Of a stretch of DNA of 8,602 nt, positions 1 through 6,923 are shown one piece after another. Made by a program: the position numbers and the translations under genes. The notes below the pieces were generated by a model that saw only the letters and a list, made by a program, of their open reading frames with translations, was not told the DNA's origin and did not search any database. Every line of letters begins with the position of its first letter. Position 1 is the first letter of the stretch. The DNA is from JAKBCQ01 sp021807585 (GTDB lineage Bacteria; Planctomycetota; Planctomycetia; Isosphaerales; Isosphaeraceae): positions 1 to 8,602 of the forward strand of contig DAHWFG010000363.1 in NCBI GenBank assembly GCA_027325115.1, read 5' to 3'.

Positions 1-127
1 GTCGCTGCTCCCCCCACCCGATCGTTCTCATTCCCCGTAGCGCACGATATGCTGATTGACGATCGATCGTCAATCGCACCGATTACGATCACGCTTTGTC
101 CGATCGACGCGTTCCCACGTAACGAAC

Positions 128-143
128 CGTTTCACGTGAAACA
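128..143. promoter_or_regulatory. parS: parS site 1 (ParB-binding palindrome)
   Basis: The 16-mer CGTTTCACGTGAAACA matches the bacterial chromosomal parS consensus TGTTTCACGTGAAACA at 15 of 16 positions and contains the perfect palindrome TTTCACGTGAAA. Sites of this kind are bound by the CTP-dependent clamp ParB, which loads SMC/condensin and works with ParA in origin segregation. It is the first of three copies, with start-to-start spacings of 56 and 60 bp. No parA or parB gene lies in the window. Confidence 0.93.
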
Positions 144-183
144 TGATCGTTGCGATCGATCCGGCGATCGGGCTCGCTTAATC

Positions 184-199
184 CGTTTCACGTGAAACG
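184..199. promoter_or_regulatory. parS: parS site 2 (ParB-binding palindrome)
   Basis: The 16-mer CGTTTCACGTGAAACG is a full inverted repeat with only the two outermost bases differing from the consensus. It is the middle copy of the cluster and is followed directly by a short CGT triplet run (about 198-209). Recurrence of the same palindrome three times in 132 bp makes chance very unlikely. Confidence 0.93.
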
Positions 200-243
200 T
201 CGTCGTCGTCTTTTGAGAGTGGATCGCAAGATGTTAACAAATA

Positions 244-259
244 TGTTTCACGTGAAACG
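244..259. promoter_or_regulatory. parS: parS site 3 (ParB-binding palindrome)
   Basis: The 16-mer TGTTTCACGTGAAACG matches the parS consensus at 15 of 16 positions. It ends 36 bp before the ATG of the glycosyltransferase gene and lies just upstream of its ribosome-binding site. Bound or spreading ParB could therefore influence transcription of the downstream operon, which is inference. An AT-rich stretch (about 230-245) separates it from site 2. Confidence 0.93.
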
Positions 260-295
260 GATCGATCCCTCTCGGGAGGGAAGGTTCGCAGGCTC

Positions 296-2125
296 ATGAA
301 TTCGACATGCACCGATCCCGATCAAACCGCTCGGCGCGAAGCGTATGCGATCGCGGTCGTCACGCTCGCGGGCGCGATCCTTCGGCTTTGGCGCATCGAC
401 CGGCTCGGCCTTACGCACTTTGATGAAGGAATCTACGCGCTATCAGGTTTATGGATATTTCGACCGCACGGATTATGGGACCTCGATCCGTCGGTGATTC
501 CTTACGCGCCTCCTGGTACGCCGATCTGGATCGGTCTGAGCTACCTATTCCTTGGCGCGTCCGATTTCGCCGCGATCGCCCCCTCGCTCGTGTTCGGCCT
601 TCTCACGATTCCGCTCGTCGCCTGGATTGGGCGTCGGTCGTTTGGACCCGGGGCGGGCGGCGCGGCCGCCGCCATGATCGCGTTTTCGGGTCCTCATATC
701 GCGTTTTCACGCATGGCACTTACCGACGTTTCCTTCCTTTTCTTCTGGCTCCTCGCGATCGCTCTTGGGATGCGCTATATCGAAAAACCGCGCATCGACA
801 CGTCGATCGCCTTCGGGCTCGCGGTCGGTCTCGCTCAAAATCTCAAATATAACGGTATTCTCACTGGTTTGATCGTCGCTTTTGTCGCGGCGATCGACGC
901 CTTTGTTTCAATGATCAACCGACGTGAATCCGCCTGGAAGCGTACGATCGCGTGGGGGATCGCCGCGGCGATCGTCGCCGCGTTCACTTATCTGCCTTGG
1001 TATCGATTCGTCGAACGAACTTCGGGCTACGCGAATCTGCTCGCACACCAAAGGGGTTATTTCAAAGGCTTCGGCGCCTGGCCGGCGATATGGAAGATCC
1101 AGATGGAGCAGGGGGTCGCTCTCTCGGGGGGGCTTTGGGGTTCATTCTCCTGGGTCGGCGTCGCCGCGGCGGTCGCTTGGCTCATGACGGCTTACACGCA
1201 AAATGGAATTCGCTTCTGGAACACGAAAGCGCGAAACACCCCCGCTCGCTTCTGCGTCGGATTGTTCATCGCCGCGGCCGCTTTCGGATCAATACCGATG
1301 CTTGCCTGGTGGCTTGGAGTCGCGTGTCTTCCCGTGCTCCTGGTCGATCGCCGTCGGTCGGTTCGAATCATCGCATGCTGGTTGATTGTTATGTCGATCC
1401 TCACACCCCTATATCATCCTTACGCGCGGCTTTGGCTGCCGCTTCACGGAGTCGGCTGGTTGGTCGTCGCGGCGATCATCGTCTCGGCTCAATCCCCGGA
1501 AATCGTCGAGCGCTCGTTCGATTTCCTCAAACAACATCCCAAGAAACCGTTCTTCATCGTACAAGCTTCGTTCGCATCGATCGCTATCTTTTGTTTCATT
1601 CTCTTCTCAAAAAGTCAATTATCGTTTATCTCGCATCCCGCCGATTCCTCGGAATTGCTCGCGGCTAGCGACGATCTCGGTCGCGCAGTGCGCGAACTGG
1701 AAAAGGAGACTCCGGGACGCGATTACCCGATCGTTTGCTTCACATCCCCCGTCGTTCGTTGGTATTTGCTTCTCGACGGTTTTCGATCAATCGCCGCCGC
1801 CTCGCTTGAAGATTTTGAACATAACATGGCCTCGACATCTTGTGGAATCGTCGATACATCGGTGTCGCGGCATGAACCTGAAGGTTCGCGGGGCGATCGA
1901 GTCGAGCCGGCAAACGAGGATTCATCAACTTCCTCAATCGCTCTTCACGAACATTCGCAAGTGTCGCGAAGCAGATATCGGCTGATCCTCGGCCGACGTT
2001 ATCGCGTCAATCTTCCCACACAACTCGATTGGATCGGCGGGGTCGATAATGATTCCCGCGTCGAAGCGATCGGTTCCAGGTCCGAGCCGGCGAATCGTCT
2101 GCTGCTTTATCGCCGAGACCCATAA
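296..2125 (+). CDS. GT39/ArnT-like membrane glycosyltransferase
   Basis: This is a 609-residue polytopic membrane protein of the GT-C fold, most like the glycosyltransferase family 39 / ArnT / PMT group. These enzymes transfer sugars from polyprenyl-phosphate donors to lipids or proteins on the outer face of the cytoplasmic membrane. Hydrophobic segments recur from about residue 15 to 437. The first extracytoplasmic loop carries the acidic signature HFDEGIYA (D43, E44), expected to be the catalytic or metal-binding region. A second family-type segment, SRMALTD, ends at D144; NLKYNG (181-186) and YHPYARLWLP (373-382) also fit the family. Residues after about 440 form a hydrophilic C-terminal domain with no motif I recognise. 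The ATG follows a purine-rich GGGAGGGAAGG (274-284). The gene ends 9 bp before pncB, so the two are probably co-transcribed. The acceptor and donor sugar cannot be inferred, and no cell-wall or LPS cluster surrounds it. Confidence 0.85.
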   Translation: MNSTCTDPDQTARREAYAIAVVTLAGAILRLWRIDRLGLTHFDEGIYALSGLWIFRPHGLWDLDPSVIPYAPPGTPIWIGLSYLFLGASDFAAIAPSLVFGLLTIPLVAWIGRRSFGPGAGGAAAAMIAFSGPHIAFSRMALTDVSFLFFWLLAIALGMRYIEKPRIDTSIAFGLAVGLAQNLKYNGILTGLIVAFVAAIDAFVSMINRRESAWKRTIAWGIAAAIVAAFTYLPWYRFVERTSGYANLLAHQRGYFKGFGAWPAIWKIQMEQGVALSGGLWGSFSWVGVAAAVAWLMTAYTQNGIRFWNTKARNTPARFCVGLFIAAAAFGSIPMLAWWLGVACLPVLLVDRRRSVRIIACWLIVMSILTPLYHPYARLWLPLHGVGWLVVAAIIVSAQSPEIVERSFDFLKQHPKKPFFIVQASFASIAIFCFILFSKSQLSFISHPADSSELLAASDDLGRAVRELEKETPGRDYPIVCFTSPVVRWYLLLDGFRSIAAASLEDFEHNMASTSCGIVDTSVSRHEPEGSRGDRVEPANEDSSTSSIALHEHSQVSRSRYRLILGRRYRVNLPTQLDWIGGVDNDSRVEAIGSRSEPANRLLLYRRDP

Positions 2126-2134
2126 GGAAAAAAA

Positions 2135-3490
2135 TTGAACAAATCTCACGAGCCTTTATCGCTTTGGCCCGATCGTCGCGAGCTTGGGCTTGCGACCGAT
2201 TTGTATCAGCTTACGATGATGGCGGGTTATCATGCCGCGGGGCTCGGTGAATCGCGAGCGACGTTTGAGCTGTTCGTCCGCAAGCTTCCCAACCACCGTT
2301 CTTATCTCGTCTTCGCCGGGCTCGAGCAAGTGATCGCCGATATCTTGGCGCTTCAGATCACCGAGGAACAAATTGAGTACCTGCGCCGGCTCCCGCAATT
2401 TCAAGCGATCGGATCGGGCTGGTTTGATTCGCTTCATTCGCTCCGGTTCCAGGGAGACGTCTGGTCGGTCGCCGAGGGGACGGTCGTTTTCGCGGGGGCG
2501 CCGCTCGTTCGGGTGGTCGCATCCGCGCCCCAGGCGCAATGGCTGGAAACGCTGTTGCTCGCTTCGCTCAATTATCCCACGCTCGTCGCATCGAAGGCGT
2601 CGAGGATTGTCGCCGCGGCGCAGGGCAGGGGAGTGTTCGATTTCGGCTCGCGTCGCGGCCACGGACCGCACTCCGCGTTCCTGGCGTCACGAGCCTCGTA
2701 CCTTGCGGGATGCATTGGAACAAGTCATGTTGAATCGGCTCGATTACTGGGAATCCCGCCGATCGGCACGATGGCACATTCTTGGATTCAATCATTCGAA
2801 AGCGAAGTCGACGCGTTTCAGGCGTTCGTCGATTGTTATGGAGAGCGATCGACGCTTCTCGTCGACACGTACGAGACGCTCGAGGGCGTTCGCCGAGCCG
2901 CCGCCGTCGAACCTCCGATTCGCGCGATTCGCATCGATAGCGGAAATCTTCTCGATCTTTCAATCCGAGCTCGATCGATCCTCGACTCGGCGGATCGCGC
3001 TCAAACTCGGATCGTCGCGAGCGGCGATCTCGACGAATATCGGATCGCCGATTTGATCGGGGCGGGTGCTCCGATCGATTCGTTCGGCGTCGGCACGCAG
3101 ATGATCACGAGCGCCGACGCGCCGGCGCTTTCAATGGTATACAAACTTGTGGAACTTGAGGGGAAAGGGCGAATCAAGCTGAGCGAGGGAAAAAAAACGT
3201 ACCCGCTCGCCAAGCAAATTCACCGCGTTCGAGACGCGTCGGGAATAATTATCAAGGATATCATTACGCAAGCGGATGAACAATCGATCGGCGAACCGCT
3301 GCTGGAACCGATCGTTCGAAACGGCAGGCTTGTCGCCTCGCTTCCGACGCTCGAGTCGATTCGAGAACACGCCCGGAGCGAGTATGAAAGCCTTCCCGTG
3401 TCGTTACGAACGCTCGACACCGAAGCGAGCTTCACAATTGAATACAGCGATTTATTGCAAGCCGAGGCGCGGCGTTTGGGGGTGTGTTGA
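2135..3490 (+). CDS. pncB: nicotinate phosphoribosyltransferase
   Basis: The enzyme converts nicotinate and PRPP to nicotinate mononucleotide with ATP hydrolysis, the committed step of NAD salvage (Preiss-Handler pathway), in the cytosol. The 451-residue length suits the bacterial family. Diagnostic segments occur in order: TDLYQLTMM (21-29), FDFGSRRGHGPHSA (168-181), GTMAHS (211-216, with H215 the likely conserved catalytic or phosphorylatable His), RIDSGNL (266-272), ASGDLDEY (295-302) and FGVGT (317-321), followed by a conserved-looking MVYKLVEL. The start is TTG. No closer in-frame ATG fits, TTG lies 6 nt after AAGGA (2124-2128), and the first conserved motif follows at residue 21. That ribosome-binding site overlaps the TAA of the glycosyltransferase gene, which points to translational coupling. 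No truncation is seen. Confidence 0.95.
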   Translation: MNKSHEPLSLWPDRRELGLATDLYQLTMMAGYHAAGLGESRATFELFVRKLPNHRSYLVFAGLEQVIADILALQITEEQIEYLRRLPQFQAIGSGWFDSLHSLRFQGDVWSVAEGTVVFAGAPLVRVVASAPQAQWLETLLLASLNYPTLVASKASRIVAAAQGRGVFDFGSRRGHGPHSAFLASRASYLAGCIGTSHVESARLLGIPPIGTMAHSWIQSFESEVDAFQAFVDCYGERSTLLVDTYETLEGVRRAAAVEPPIRAIRIDSGNLLDLSIRARSILDSADRAQTRIVASGDLDEYRIADLIGAGAPIDSFGVGTQMITSADAPALSMVYKLVELEGKGRIKLSEGKKTYPLAKQIHRVRDASGIIIKDIITQADEQSIGEPLLEPIVRNGRLVASLPTLESIREHARSEYESLPVSLRTLDTEASFTIEYSDLLQAEARRLGVC

Positions 3491-3805
3491 TTCGAATCGA
3501 GAGACGGAAGAGCCTGTTATCAGGCTTCTCTCTAGCCGATCGAAAACGGAGCACGCGCGTAAAAATCACGAACTTCAGTTATATAAAGAACCTATGTAAG
3601 TAATTATGCGTAATTCATTATGTCCGGCGGGTTGGTTCGTCGCGGCGAACCTGTGCGACTCTTATCGAGCCCCCTCCGACAGAGCGATTATCACTCTCTA
3701 AATAAATGGGTATGCAAATATGGATTACCCGAAGGTTCGAGCTCGCGATTGAAGATTCAGCCTCTAAACCCGCGGAAGATGCGAAATGCTTTTGGGATAG
3801 CCTCT
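3491..3805. other. intergenic spacer without a recognisable gene
   Basis: This 315-bp stretch separates pncB from the reverse-strand coiled-coil locus, so the flanking genes converge here. It is visibly richer in A and T than its surroundings, for example around 3570-3625 and 3700-3725. It contains one weak hairpin just after pncB and a small inverted repeat, GGTTCG (3634-3639) with CGAACC (3646-3651). A forward open frame from 3620 to 3979 runs through it but overlaps the reverse gene antisense, has no convincing ribosome-binding site and resembles no family I know. Confidence 0.5.
3509..3528 (+). terminator. weak hairpin after pncB
   Basis: AGCCTG (3511-3516), loop TTAT and CAGGCT (3521-3526) form a perfect 6-bp stem 20 bp after the pncB stop, extendable slightly with a bulge. 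No run of T follows, only a CT-rich tract, so it is a poor match to an intrinsic terminator. It may be a processing or partial termination hairpin. Confidence 0.35.
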
Positions 3806-4045
3806 TTATTCCGTGATCATCGGTCTCCTCTCATCGAGTTTGATTCTGGAATCCGGTCGCATCGCTTTAAGATCATCTCTGATCTGCTTGATGTTGTCGG
3901 ACATTTGCTCATAGCGAACCGTCAAGGAAGATATTTGCGCGCTGAGATCCATATAGGATTTAATCATAACGAACATTAATGCGACACCGACTCCCAACGC
4001 CCGGTACGCCCATTTTTTGGTGTATCCAATTTCGGTTCTCATCAC
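3806..4045 (-). CDS. small single-pass membrane protein (or 3' part of the broken gene)
   Basis: This open segment could encode 79 residues from GTG at 4045, or 78 from the adjacent ATG at 4042. A basic stretch, YTKKW, precedes a hydrophobic helix (about residues 13-30, AYRALGVGVALMFVMIK). A polar heptad-like region follows (SAQISSLTVRYEQMSDNIKQ), then a charged tail. The charge pattern fits one membrane anchor with a short helical domain. The start lies 27 nt beyond the TAG that ends the coiled-coil segment and is in the same frame, so it is more likely the C-terminal part of that protein than an independent gene. No clear ribosome-binding site precedes it. Function unknown. Confidence 0.45.
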   Translation of the reverse strand: MMRTEIGYTKKWAYRALGVGVALMFVMIKSYMDLSAQISSLTVRYEQMSDNIKQIRDDLKAMRPDSRIKLDERRPMITE

Positions 4046-4072
4046 CGCCTGATCGGTATGAATCTGTTGGAT

Positions 4073-4330
4073 CTATTCCCCCAACTCATCTTTAACTTGA
4101 TCGATCTTTCCGCTCAGATTCTTTTCAACACGATCGATCTTTTCACTCAAATCCTTTTCAACGCGATCGATCGTATCCCCCAAATCCGTTTCAACACGAT
4201 CGATCTTTTCACTCAAATCCTTTTCAACGCGATCGATCTTTACGCTCAACCCTTTCGTGAGATCGCTAAGGATTAAAATGTCTTTTTTGTTTACCAAAAC
4301 CTCGTCTCGGAGCGCCGACACCGCGCGCAA
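4073..4330 (-). CDS. hendecad-repeat coiled-coil protein (or middle part of the broken gene)
   Basis: This 85-residue open segment starts at TTG 4330, with GAGG about 10 nt upstream; GTG at 4321 is an alternative. After a helix-forming N-terminus (ALRDEVLVNKKDILILSDL) it holds about five tandem 11-residue units of the form KIDRVEKDLSE. Hydrophobic I, V and L are spaced 3-4-4, the hendecad pattern of a slightly right-handed coiled coil. It is very rich in Lys, Asp and Glu, and no catalytic motif is visible. Such regions usually serve as oligomerising stalks. The same frame continues past its TAG into a membrane helix, suggesting the stalk was once membrane-anchored. No family is recognised. 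Confidence 0.5.
   Translation of the reverse strand: MRAVSALRDEVLVNKKDILILSDLTKGLSVKIDRVEKDLSEKIDRVETDLGDTIDRVEKDLSEKIDRVEKNLSGKIDQVKDELGE
4098..4262. repeat. five tandem 33-bp repeats encoding hendecads
   Basis: Units begin at 4098, 4131, 4164, 4197 and 4230 on the forward strand, each opening with (C/T)GATCGATC. Units 2 and 4 (4131-4163 and 4197-4229) are identical over all 33 bp. Units 1 and 3 end in AACA while units 2 and 4 end in AACG, suggesting that a 66-bp pair was duplicated. The fifth unit is diverged. Each unit is exactly one 11-residue coiled-coil repeat on the reverse strand, so copy-number change would keep the frame. Confidence 0.9.
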
Positions 4331-4624
4331 TATTTGCTCGCCTCATTTCTTTCTGGCGCCTTCGTTTCTTCCCGGATCTTGTGTTACTGGAAGATCGGAT
4401 TCTGCCACGACAACTCCCGGCAAGAGCTCGATTGACGTGTGGACTGCTCGGCCGATCGCTTAACCTAAATTGACTCTAATCGATCAGAATCGACTCCGGC
4501 AAGTTTGTATCAGATCGAGCTTCGCCGGATACGCCGCGATCGTTTGGAATTTGCCGATATCAGCGATCGCCGTCTCGCTACGATTGGAATGATATGCGAT
4601 TGATTCGATCGGCGATCTTCATCC

Positions 4625-5656
4625 TCACCCCACGAGTTCGAGCTTCCGTTCGGGTTGTTCGATCAGAGCGACAATTCCTTCGCGGGCGAGCGCTCCCGTC
4701 GATTTGCGCGCGGTCCGCCCCTCGTTCCAAGTCGATACCGTGTTCCGCCCCTTCGCCTTCGATTCGTATAGCGCCTGATCGGCGCGTTTGAGAACCTCTT
4801 GCGCGGGTATCGCATAAGGGTCGAACGTTGATGCGATGCCGACGCTAACAGTCACTGACAAGTGTGTATGTTTATTAATGATGACCGATTGATTCGCGGT
4901 CTCGGCGCGGAATCGTTCGGCGAGACTGAACGCTCCCGCGAGCGGACAATCGGGAGCGAGCACGACGAACTCTTCACCGCCGAATCGAGCGACAAAATCG
5001 GTTCCCCGCACCGTCGATTGAAACGTCGAGGCGACTCTGCGTAAAATCTCGTCCCCCGCGGCGTGTCCATATTCATCATTGATTTTTTTGAAATGATCGA
5101 GATCGGCGATCAAGACCGATAACGGACAGCCGTTTTGGCGACACTTCTTCCATTCTCCCTCAAGCCGCTCTTCGAGAGCGTGCCGATTTCCCAGCCCCGT
5201 CAGCCCGTCGAGATGCGCCCGTTGTTCCAGCAGATCTTGCAGATATTTGGTTCTTAACGCAACACGAACGCGAGCGCGCAATTCGATCGGGTCGAACGGT
5301 TTGGTGACGAAATCGACCGCTCCAAGGTCGAGTCCCTTCGCTTTCTCCGCGGTGTCGGTCGCCGCCGAAAGAAAGATCACCGGTATCGATTTGGTGATCG
5401 GATCGTCTTTGATGCGACGGATCGTTTCAAAGCCGTCCCAGCCGGGCAGTCGAAGATCGAGCAGAATCAAATCGGGCTTGAGCCGACGCGCCGTCGAAAA
5501 CCCCGTGAAGCCGTCCGCGGCCTCAAAAAATTCGACACTCTCGGGAAGTAAATGAATCCGCAGCATGCGTCTGACGAATTCGGAATCGTCAATAACAAGC
5601 ACGCGTCGAGTCATCTCGGAAAAGGGGGGGTCGAACTCGTCGCTTGGTGTTCTCAT
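4625..5656 (-). CDS. PleD-like response regulator diguanylate cyclase (REC-GGDEF)
   Basis: This cytosolic two-domain protein (343 residues) should make the second messenger c-di-GMP from two GTP when its receiver domain is phosphorylated. The REC domain (about 18-135) has the acidic pair D23-D24, the phospho-acceptor D67 in LILLDLRLPGWDG, switch S97 in IFLSAA, and K119 in TKPF. The GGDEF domain (about 148-310) has DGLTGLGNR, the metal-binding segment IADLDHFKKIND, GHAAGDE, and the active-site signature GGEEF (226-230). The product-inhibition I-site R217-x-x-D220 lies exactly five residues before it, so both catalysis and feedback look intact. I chose ATG 5656 because GAGG lies 6 nt upstream. 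ATG 5614, right before TRRVLVIDD, lacks such a site, and the frame stays open to a further start at 5833 that would add 59 unconserved-looking residues. No histidine kinase is nearby. Confidence 0.93.
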   Translation of the reverse strand: MRTPSDEFDPPFSEMTRRVLVIDDSEFVRRMLRIHLLPESVEFFEAADGFTGFSTARRLKPDLILLDLRLPGWDGFETIRRIKDDPITKSIPVIFLSAATDTAEKAKGLDLGAVDFVTKPFDPIELRARVRVALRTKYLQDLLEQRAHLDGLTGLGNRHALEERLEGEWKKCRQNGCPLSVLIADLDHFKKINDEYGHAAGDEILRRVASTFQSTVRGTDFVARFGGEEFVVLAPDCPLAGAFSLAERFRAETANQSVIINKHTHLSVTVSVGIASTFDPYAIPAQEVLKRADQALYESKAKGRNTVSTWNEGRTARKSTGALAREGIVALIEQPERKLELVG

Positions 5657-6041
5657 TGTCGACCTCGGTAAATCGCGCCTTCGCGTCTCGAACGCATCCC
5701 CCACAACCGCTCCGGCGTTCGATCTCTCAACAACTTTCAATGCGACGACCGAAGCCTCTGTTGATCTCGATCGCCGATACATCCATCCAATATCAATCGT
5801 AGTACACGAATCGAGTCGATCGCGCTTCGACAACGAGACCTCGGCGTGTCCCCTCGGATTGCGATCGTTTTTTGGCGACTTCGAAGCGTCTCGAAATGAT
5901 CATCGTGTTGATTTCGATCCTCATCAAGCGACAACCGTGTTGATTTTTCAGAACGCGATCGAGGCTCGATTTCGCATGCGACGGTTGCCGGAAATTCCTC
6001 GTTCCGCCTGACGAGTCGGTCTCGATTTCAAAAGCCGACGA
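5657..6041. other. gene-free leader between HAD gene and cyclase
   Basis: About 385 bp separate two genes transcribed in the same (reverse) direction. Open frames here are short or antisense with no ribosome-binding site and no recognisable product. Part of it (to 5833) is open in frame with the cyclase, so a longer N-terminus cannot be fully excluded. A 5-bp inverted repeat, GTCGG (6015-6019) with CCGAC (6035-6039), lies just after the HAD stop, too weak to call a terminator. The length suggests that the cyclase has its own promoter rather than sharing a transcript with the HAD gene, but I could not pick out -35/-10 boxes. Confidence 0.45.
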
Positions 6042-6803
6042 TCAAAGCTCGGATATCGAAAACGCATCGAGCGATTTTTTTACGATCCACGTGGGCGCCA
6101 CGGTTCGATCGCTCGCCTCCCATTGATCGAATCGATGTTGAGCGATCCGATCGAGCGTTGCTCGATGCGCTTGAATTTGCAGATTTCCTTCGGTGTTCAC
6201 CACCGCGTTCGATCGAGCCGGCGGGCACAACCAAACCGTTCTCATCCCCAACTCAAGAGCGGGAGCGATATCGTTATCAAGCCGATCGCCGATCATCACG
6301 CAATTCGACGCATCGGCGTCTGCAAGATTAAGTGCACGTTCAAATATCGCTCGATCCGGCTTGTGCAACCCCTCCTCCTCGCTCAGTAAGACGACGCGAA
6401 AGCGATCCAAGATCGCGATCGATTCCAACACCGCGCGACATTCGATCGGTTGATTCGCGATGATTCCCAGCGATAAATCGGTGCGATTCGCGTGGGCGTT
6501 GATCCACTTCAAGGTCGATTCGGCGGGAGGAACGAATTCCCGATACCGCGTTCGCACCTCACGATCGACTTCGCGCCAAACCGAATCGCATTCGGATTCT
6601 GAAAGATAAGTTGATATTAATCGATAAAGCGGCCATCGTAGGTCGGCGCCGCATAACGATTCATATCGCGCCCAAAGTTCGATAACGTCGATCGCGGCGC
6701 CGCTCGAACGAATCGCCTCGAAATGCCGTTCGATCACGAACTGAGATAAGGGGGTCTCGTCGAGCAAAACCCCGCCGACGTCTAAAAAGATCCATTGATG
6801 CAT
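6042..6803 (-). CDS. HAD-superfamily hydrolase
   Basis: This 253-residue haloacid-dehalogenase-like protein probably hydrolyses a phosphate ester or related small substrate in the cytosol. Motif I is IFLDVGGVLLDE with nucleophile D8. The position two residues later, often a second Asp acting as acid/base in phosphatases, is G10. Motif II is LGIIANQ (112-118), with A116 where Ser or Thr is usual. K148 in LHKPDRAIF is the motif III Lys, and IGDRLDNDI (171-179) is the acidic motif IV. A helical cap (about 15-100) sits between motifs I and II, as in subfamily I. I chose ATG 6803 because motif I follows immediately and AGGA lies 9 nt upstream. A start at 6866 would add 21 Arg-rich residues and run into the divergent control region. 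Substrate unknown. Confidence 0.85.
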   Translation of the reverse strand: MHQWIFLDVGGVLLDETPLSQFVIERHFEAIRSSGAAIDVIELWARYESLCGADLRWPLYRLISTYLSESECDSVWREVDREVRTRYREFVPPAESTLKWINAHANRTDLSLGIIANQPIECRAVLESIAILDRFRVVLLSEEEGLHKPDRAIFERALNLADADASNCVMIGDRLDNDIAPALELGMRTVWLCPPARSNAVVNTEGNLQIQAHRATLDRIAQHRFDQWEASDRTVAPTWIVKKSLDAFSISEL

Positions 6804-6923
6804 GAGAAAGAATCCTAGGTCGAGGCGCCGGCGGCGCGGTGCGGGGCGCGGCAAAATGCGGATCATGGAAATCGACGCGAGCGAGGTTTCGCGTGACGAC
6901 GATCTCCGTGGAGCCGAACGAGG
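6804..6923. promoter_or_regulatory. divergent control region between HAD and NagB-like genes
   Basis: These 120 bp lie between two outward-facing start codons and so should contain the promoters of both genes. The left half is very GC-rich (about 6819-6853) and includes the inverted repeat GCGCC/GGCGC. Nothing matches -35/-10 consensus boxes well by eye, and no operator for a known regulator is recognised. Confidence 0.4.

Larger units (their letters stand above)
3806..4408 (-). pseudogene. possible single coiled-coil/membrane gene broken by two in-frame stops
   Basis: Three consecutive reverse-strand open segments lie in the same frame, separated only by TGA (4343-4345) and TAG (4073-4075). 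A GTG start at 4408 sits 5 nt after GGGAG, a better initiation site than either downstream segment has. Read through, the product would be about 200 residues: a polar N-terminus (AESDLPVTQDPGRNEG), a leucine-rich helix, a hendecad coiled coil, a linker, one membrane helix and a second short coiled coil. A C-to-T change explains both stops (CGA to TGA, CAG to TAG), the usual pattern of recent gene decay. The alternatives are three genuinely separate small genes, sequencing error, or stop-codon readthrough. Neighbouring genes use TGA as a normal stop (pncB, the cyclase, the HAD gene), so genome-wide TGA recoding is excluded. No protein family is recognised. Confidence 0.5.

Noticed and set aside
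198..209. CGT triplet run next to the second parS site
   Set aside because: It is too short (four units) to be a meaningful microsatellite in this CG-rich background.
1..295. Possible replication origin with DnaA boxes near the parS cluster
   Set aside because: I found no TTATNCACA-type boxes or AT-rich unwinding element. The parS sites imply origin proximity but not the origin itself.
3731..3760. GGTTCGAGC resembling a tRNA T-loop
   Set aside because: The flanking bases do not form the 5-bp T-stem, and no acceptor stem, D-arm or anticodon arm is found around it.
3620..3979. Forward 119-codon open frame after pncB
   Set aside because: It overlaps the reverse membrane-protein segment antisense, has no good ribosome-binding site, and its translation shows no domain or sensible hydrophobic pattern.
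4495..4529. Inverted repeat TCCGGC ... GCCGGA between the cyclase and the coiled-coil locus
   Set aside because: The stem is 6 bp with a bulged extension and a loop of about 16 nt, and no T-run follows on either strand, so it is not a convincing terminator.
5565..6011. Forward 148-codon open frame opposite the cyclase start
   Set aside because: It is largely antisense to the REC domain coding region and leader, lacks a ribosome-binding site, and shows no protein family features.
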